Source: Bradyrhizobium erythrophlei (lineage in GTDB: Bacteria > Pseudomonadota > Alphaproteobacteria > Rhizobiales > Xanthobacteraceae). From it: a stretch of DNA of 64,000 bases. The DNA is taken from positions 8,150,001 through 8,214,000 of the forward strand of contig NZ_LT670817.1 of the NCBI RefSeq assembly GCF_900129425.1, written 5' to 3'. The position numbers were made by a program, and so were the translations under genes. The notes under the pieces are model-generated. The model saw only the letters and a program-made list of their open reading frames with translations. It was not told the origin of the DNA and did not search any database. Shown in pieces: positions 61,590 through 64,000 of this stretch; position 1 is the stretch's first letter, and the number at the start of each line of letters is the position of its first letter.

Positions 61590-61736
61590 ATGTTGACGAG
61601 CTTCTACCATCAAAATCCGGTTACGCAAACGCAAAGCGCTACAGGAACGCCGCAACACTCTGGCAAAGCAAATGCAGGCGTCGGCGAGGCAATGCAGAAG
61701 GGCCAGCGGTCTCAACAAGCTTCACTAGAGCATTGA
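61590..61736 (+). CDS. Doubtful 48-residue ORF before repeat copy 2
   Basis: A short polar, glutamine-rich ORF (FYHQNPVTQTQSATGTPQHS, ending SLEH) in the 61508-61772 gap. The frame extends upstream without an ATG. It could be the tail of a gene cut off when the duplication inserted, or chance. Confidence 0.25.
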   Translation: MLTSFYHQNPVTQTQSATGTPQHSGKANAGVGEAMQKGQRSQQASLEH

Positions 61737-61762
61737 AGAAAATTTGCAGTTAGCTAAACACG

Positions 61763-62215
61763 CGGTGACGTGATGAGTGGACTGACTCTACTTGGCCTTC
61801 TGACGAGTGTGCTCTTCGGCATGTACTACGGTGCTGTGGTCGCCATGAGCGTCGCCGTCTTGCGCCATGCTCGGTACACACGACACGAGCGAACGGTGCG
61901 CACCTCAGAGGATCAATATCCCTCGATCCGGGCATGGTGCATTTCGCTCGTCGTGATCACAACCGTTGTCATGTGGATCTGGCCGTTCGAGTATTTCACG
62001 TACGTTTGGCACGTTTTGCACATCAAAAACTCTGATGTCCTCCTCATCAATTTGGTCTTGGCGCTGGTGAGGCCAGCGGTTTCGCTCATCACTGCCGTTG
62101 CGGGGGTTCGTCTCTATGAGAGTTCCAGGCCTATTCGATCTCCAGGGTATGCGACATCCGCAACTTAGATCGTTTGGGATATTACGAGGGCTCGATTATC
62201 GCGCCGAGGCCTTCG
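61763..62215 (+). repeat. Direct repeat, copy 2 (453 bp)
   Basis: Second copy of the segment at 59529-59981. Its left edge follows unrelated sequence (GCTAAACACG), and its right edge runs 20 bases into the 3' end of the converging gene at 62196-62573, so that gene's last codons come from the duplicated DNA. Confidence 0.9.
61773..62168 (+). CDS. Duplicated small membrane protein, copy 2
   Basis: 131 residues, identical to the copy at 59539-59934 except for one residue near the C-terminus (ESSRP instead of ENSRP). The other differences are silent or outside the frame, which suggests that the protein is under constraint or the copy is young. It has no upstream partner gene like copy 1 does. 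Confidence 0.6.
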   Translation: MSGLTLLGLLTSVLFGMYYGAVVAMSVAVLRHARYTRHERTVRTSEDQYPSIRAWCISLVVITTVVMWIWPFEYFTYVWHVLHIKNSDVLLINLVLALVRPAVSLITAVAGVRLYESSRPIRSPGYATSAT

Positions 62216-62235
62216 AAGATTTACCTTTGGATTGA
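62116..62235 (+). pseudogene. Truncated second copy of the 59882-60232 gene
   Basis: Positions 62116-62215 correspond to the first 33 codons of the gene at 59882. After the end of the repeat the frame meets a TGA at 62233, giving a 39-residue fragment instead of 116. It is a by-product of the duplication and probably has no function. Confidence 0.7.
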
Positions 62236-62573
62236 TCCACCTTGGGCGATGCTTTCGGGGCCAGTGGATCGTGCCAATGCCTGCTGACAATCTTGATAGT
62301 TGTCTCTGCCTTGACAGTCGTCTCTGCCGGCTTAGGCGCGTTGTCAGGAGGTGCGATCGCGACCGGCGTCACCGCCGTTGTTGCCGCCGGTTCGATATAG
62401 GAAACCTTCAACTTATCCGCCTTCGTTGAAGTGGCTTGCTGTGTGTCGGCAACAGTCGTCGTTTCCAGGCGCGAGGCTTCAGCACTCGTAAGCGGCGCCG
62501 CTCCAATCCTTATCGCGACCAACACGACGAGGCTGGTCAAGCAAAAGATGGCAAGCCAAATAGTCCTATTCAT
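62196..62573 (-). CDS. Hypothetical exported/anchored protein, Ala-Thr-Pro rich
   Basis: 125 residues. An N-terminal helix (IWLAIFCLTSLVVLVAIRIG) is a signal anchor; the remainder is disordered-looking and rich in Ala, Thr, Pro and Lys, with a HWHDP motif and a lysine/serine tail. Similar tails are seen in many Bradyrhizobium small proteins. The final six or so codons lie in repeat copy 2. Confidence 0.6.
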   Translation of the reverse strand: MNRTIWLAIFCLTSLVVLVAIRIGAAPLTSAEASRLETTTVADTQQATSTKADKLKVSYIEPAATTAVTPVAIAPPDNAPKPAETTVKAETTIKIVSRHWHDPLAPKASPKVDQSKGKSSKASAR

Positions 62574-62919
62574 TCAATATCCACGAAACCGGCCCCTTCG
62601 ATATCGGCACCGCAGATTCATGCAACTAGATTCAGGCGACTTGGCGACACATCAACGCGGGGCTGCATTAAGCAGTGGATGCACCAACGAACGAAGGAGG
62701 TTCACGATCTTTCGCTTGCAAAACGGAATCGAAAAGGCCGCAGAACGTCGTTCGGTCACCAAATCCTTAAGCCGGGTTAACTGTGTCCCGCCCGTCACAG
62801 GGCAGCGGTAAGCCCGCACCCCGCGCGCGAGAAATGCGCGGTTACGGGGTGACAAGCCGGCCAATAATGACGACAATCGGCCGACACCGTGTCGCGGGAA
62901 CATTTGAGGAAAATAGTCC
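62574..62919. other. Intergenic region between divergent genes
   Basis: 346 bases. Near 62817-62852 there is an imperfect hairpin with arms CACCCCG / CGGGGTG and an inner CGCGC pairing. No reading frame in it looks coding, and I see no clear promoter pair. Confidence 0.55.
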
Positions 62920-63546
62920 GTGATCGCACCACGCACATCCGCCCTTCTGATGGCCGCGATCGCCGGCTGCTTCGTGCTGGCGCCTTCGCGCGCGCATGCG
63001 CAGTGGTGGTCGCGCGCGCCGGCCGATTTCGAGGAATGCGCCGACGCCGCGGAGAAGGCGGCGACCAAGGAAGCCAAGGCCTCGCTGCTCGCCGGATGCA
63101 ACGCGAAATTCGCCGGACGGCGCAAGCCGGGCGGCGGCTATGTCTATTTCGATTTCATGCAGAACCGCAGCTTCGATATCGCCGGGCCGAATCCGACGCG
63201 GGAAGAACAGAAGCGAATCGACGAGCAATATACCGCCTATCTGGATAACGAGCGGCGAAGCTCGATCGCGGCCGCGTTCACGGCGAAGCAGCAGCAACAG
63301 CAGCAGGTGCAGCAGGCCGCGTTCGAGACTGGAAATGAAAAGGCCGAAAAGGCCCCGGTGACGACGCGAAGTGTCGCCAAGCCAGTCACCAAGCCACAGG
63401 CCGCTGCACCGAAGGTCAGGCCGCGCGCGAAGATCGAGAATTGCGCGGAGCATTCGTTCTCCTGCGACTGGCCGAGGCTTTCCGAAGGCCTCAATGACTT
63501 GAAGAAGCTGTTCAGTCCGCCTCCGAGCAAGGCCAAGCGGGGCTGA
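62920..63546 (+). CDS. Secreted hypothetical protein with glutamine tract
   Basis: 208 residues starting at GTG (62920) with GAGGAAAA upstream. The signal peptide (SALLMAAIAGCFVLAPSRAHA) precedes QWWSRAPADFEECADAAEKA. A conserved-looking YVYFDFMQNRSFDIAGPNPT block follows, then a seven-glutamine run and a lysine/proline-rich linker, and a C-terminal CAEHSFSCDWPR motif with two cysteines. It resembles proteins conserved in Bradyrhizobiaceae, with no known role. Confidence 0.75.
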   Translation: MIAPRTSALLMAAIAGCFVLAPSRAHAQWWSRAPADFEECADAAEKAATKEAKASLLAGCNAKFAGRRKPGGGYVYFDFMQNRSFDIAGPNPTREEQKRIDEQYTAYLDNERRSSIAAAFTAKQQQQQQVQQAAFETGNEKAEKAPVTTRSVAKPVTKPQAAAPKVRPRAKIENCAEHSFSCDWPRLSEGLNDLKKLFSPPPSKAKRG

Positions 63547-63554
63547 TTAACCCC

Positions 63555-63642
63555 CGTCATTCCCGCGCGCGCAGCGCGAACCCGGAATCGCGCATCATCT
63601 GGGGATTCCGGGTTCATCGCTTCGCGATGCCCCGGAATGACG
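63555..63642. repeat. REP-like nested palindrome
   Basis: Outer arms CGTCATTCC / GGAATGACG and perfect inner arms GAACCCGGAATC (63578-63589) / GATTCCGGGTTC (63604-63615). It directly follows the stop of the secreted protein gene and may stabilise or terminate its transcript. The CGTCATTCCCG family is widespread in Bradyrhizobium and Rhodopseudomonas. Confidence 0.8.
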
Positions 63643-63799
63643 AGGACTACGTCGTCCCGGCCAAGCGAGCCAAGCGAGCGCGAGCCGTGATCACGCCGTG
63701 CCGCCTTGGCTACGAACCGTGTTCGACACCTTGCTTCATCACAAACGCCGGCGGCTGGGTCCCGATGCCGGAAACGACTTGTTGAGGGACTAATCGCAC

Positions 63800-63890
63800 C
63801 TCAATTCGCGATCACCATCGCCCAGAATTTCCGGTAGGGTGACTTCGGATGGTCCACCGAGGCGACGCCGACGCGGTGCCGGTATGGCTC
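63800..63890 (-). pseudogene. Possible C-terminal relic of a CAP-domain-like protein
   Basis: The minus strand reads RHRVGVASVDHPKSPYRKFW then AMVIAN and a TGA, which looks like the last beta-strands of an SCP/CAP-type secreted protein. The upstream frame stays open to the window edge but looks non-coding. Confidence is low. The remainder of 63643-63799 shows nothing I can name. Confidence 0.3.
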
Positions 63891-64000
63891 AGTGCGTGCC
63901 GTCGTAATGCGGCTTCTTGTGGCGCCGGGAAAGCCGCTTGGAAGCGACAGCCGCAGGCTCGTAAATGACCGGCGCGGCTCTCTGCTCCTGCAATCTCGCA
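63889..64000 (-). CDS. C-terminal end of an unidentified gene running off the right edge
   Basis: 36 residues in front of a TGA at 63891-63889, with the sequence RLQEQRAAPVIYEPAAVASK followed by a basic end (RLSRRHKKPHYDGTH). Composition and codon use look coding. Too short to assign. Confidence 0.45.
   Translation of the reverse strand, partial: ARLQEQRAAPVIYEPAAVASKRLSRRHKKPHYDGTH

Overview
The window is high-GC DNA from an alphaproteobacterium, most likely Bradyrhizobium or a close relative. I infer this from codon use, a set of small proteins typical of that group (around 29.6-30.7 kb, 40.4 kb and 62.9 kb), an ExoD-type protein, and the palindromic intergenic repeats near 19.9 and 63.6 kb. 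No transposase, phage gene or CRISPR array is visible.

Region 1 (1-23.4 kb) is the most striking part. A leftward operon (10324 to beyond 1) interleaves coenzyme F420 biosynthesis genes (cofD, cofE, fused cofG-cofH) with two M24 peptidase-like hydrolases, an M20 hydrolase, a PLP-dependent threonine-synthase-like enzyme, a frameshifted luciferase-like (LLM) oxidoreductase and a 44-residue ORF. A divergent rightward operon encodes a branched-chain-amino-acid-type ABC transporter (livH, M, G, F), hydantoinase/oxoprolinase subunits A and B, and two more LLM oxidoreductases. An IclR-family regulator, a threonine-aldolase-like enzyme and a periplasmic binding protein complete the locus. Four promoters, each with a TTGACN -35 box, carry a GAAC-N3-GTTC (or one-mismatch) palindrome just after the -10. 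This suggests one IclR repressor controls uptake, catabolism and synthesis of the F420 cofactor together. I read this as an inducible F420-dependent pathway for a cyclic amide or N-heterocyclic compound; the substrate is unknown and cofC is not in the window.

Region 2 (23.4-26.5 kb) is a biotin operon, bioF-bioD-bioA, with overlapping genes and no bioB. Region 3 (26.5-31.2 kb) is a patchy accessory stretch: a class C beta-lactamase-like hydrolase, exoD, several coupled tiny genes, and relics of a helicase and a thiamine-pyrophosphate enzyme.

Region 4 (31.2-40.1 kb) has two large divergent STAND-type regulators (winged-helix-ATPase-TPR and MalT/LuxR-like), an AraC regulator, and two acetoacetate-decarboxylase paralogues, one of which has lost the Schiff-base lysine. 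Region 5 (40.3-46.4 kb) has an AaeB/AaeX/AaeA-like aromatic-acid efflux operon and a type II NADH dehydrogenase.

Region 6 (46.4-53.6 kb) is a leftward acyl-CoA catabolic operon (YWTD propeller protein, 3-hydroxyacyl-CoA dehydrogenase, acyl-CoA dehydrogenase, two enoyl-CoA hydratases, class III CoA transferase) followed by an FMN reductase. Region 7 (54.2-58.5 kb) is an export operon with a double-length ABC-2 permease between two HlyD adaptors and no ATPase. A tRNA-Arg(CCT) follows. Region 8 (59.2-62.6 kb) holds small unknown membrane and secreted proteins and a recent 453-bp direct duplication. The right edge has a secreted protein, a REP-like palindrome and a partial gene.
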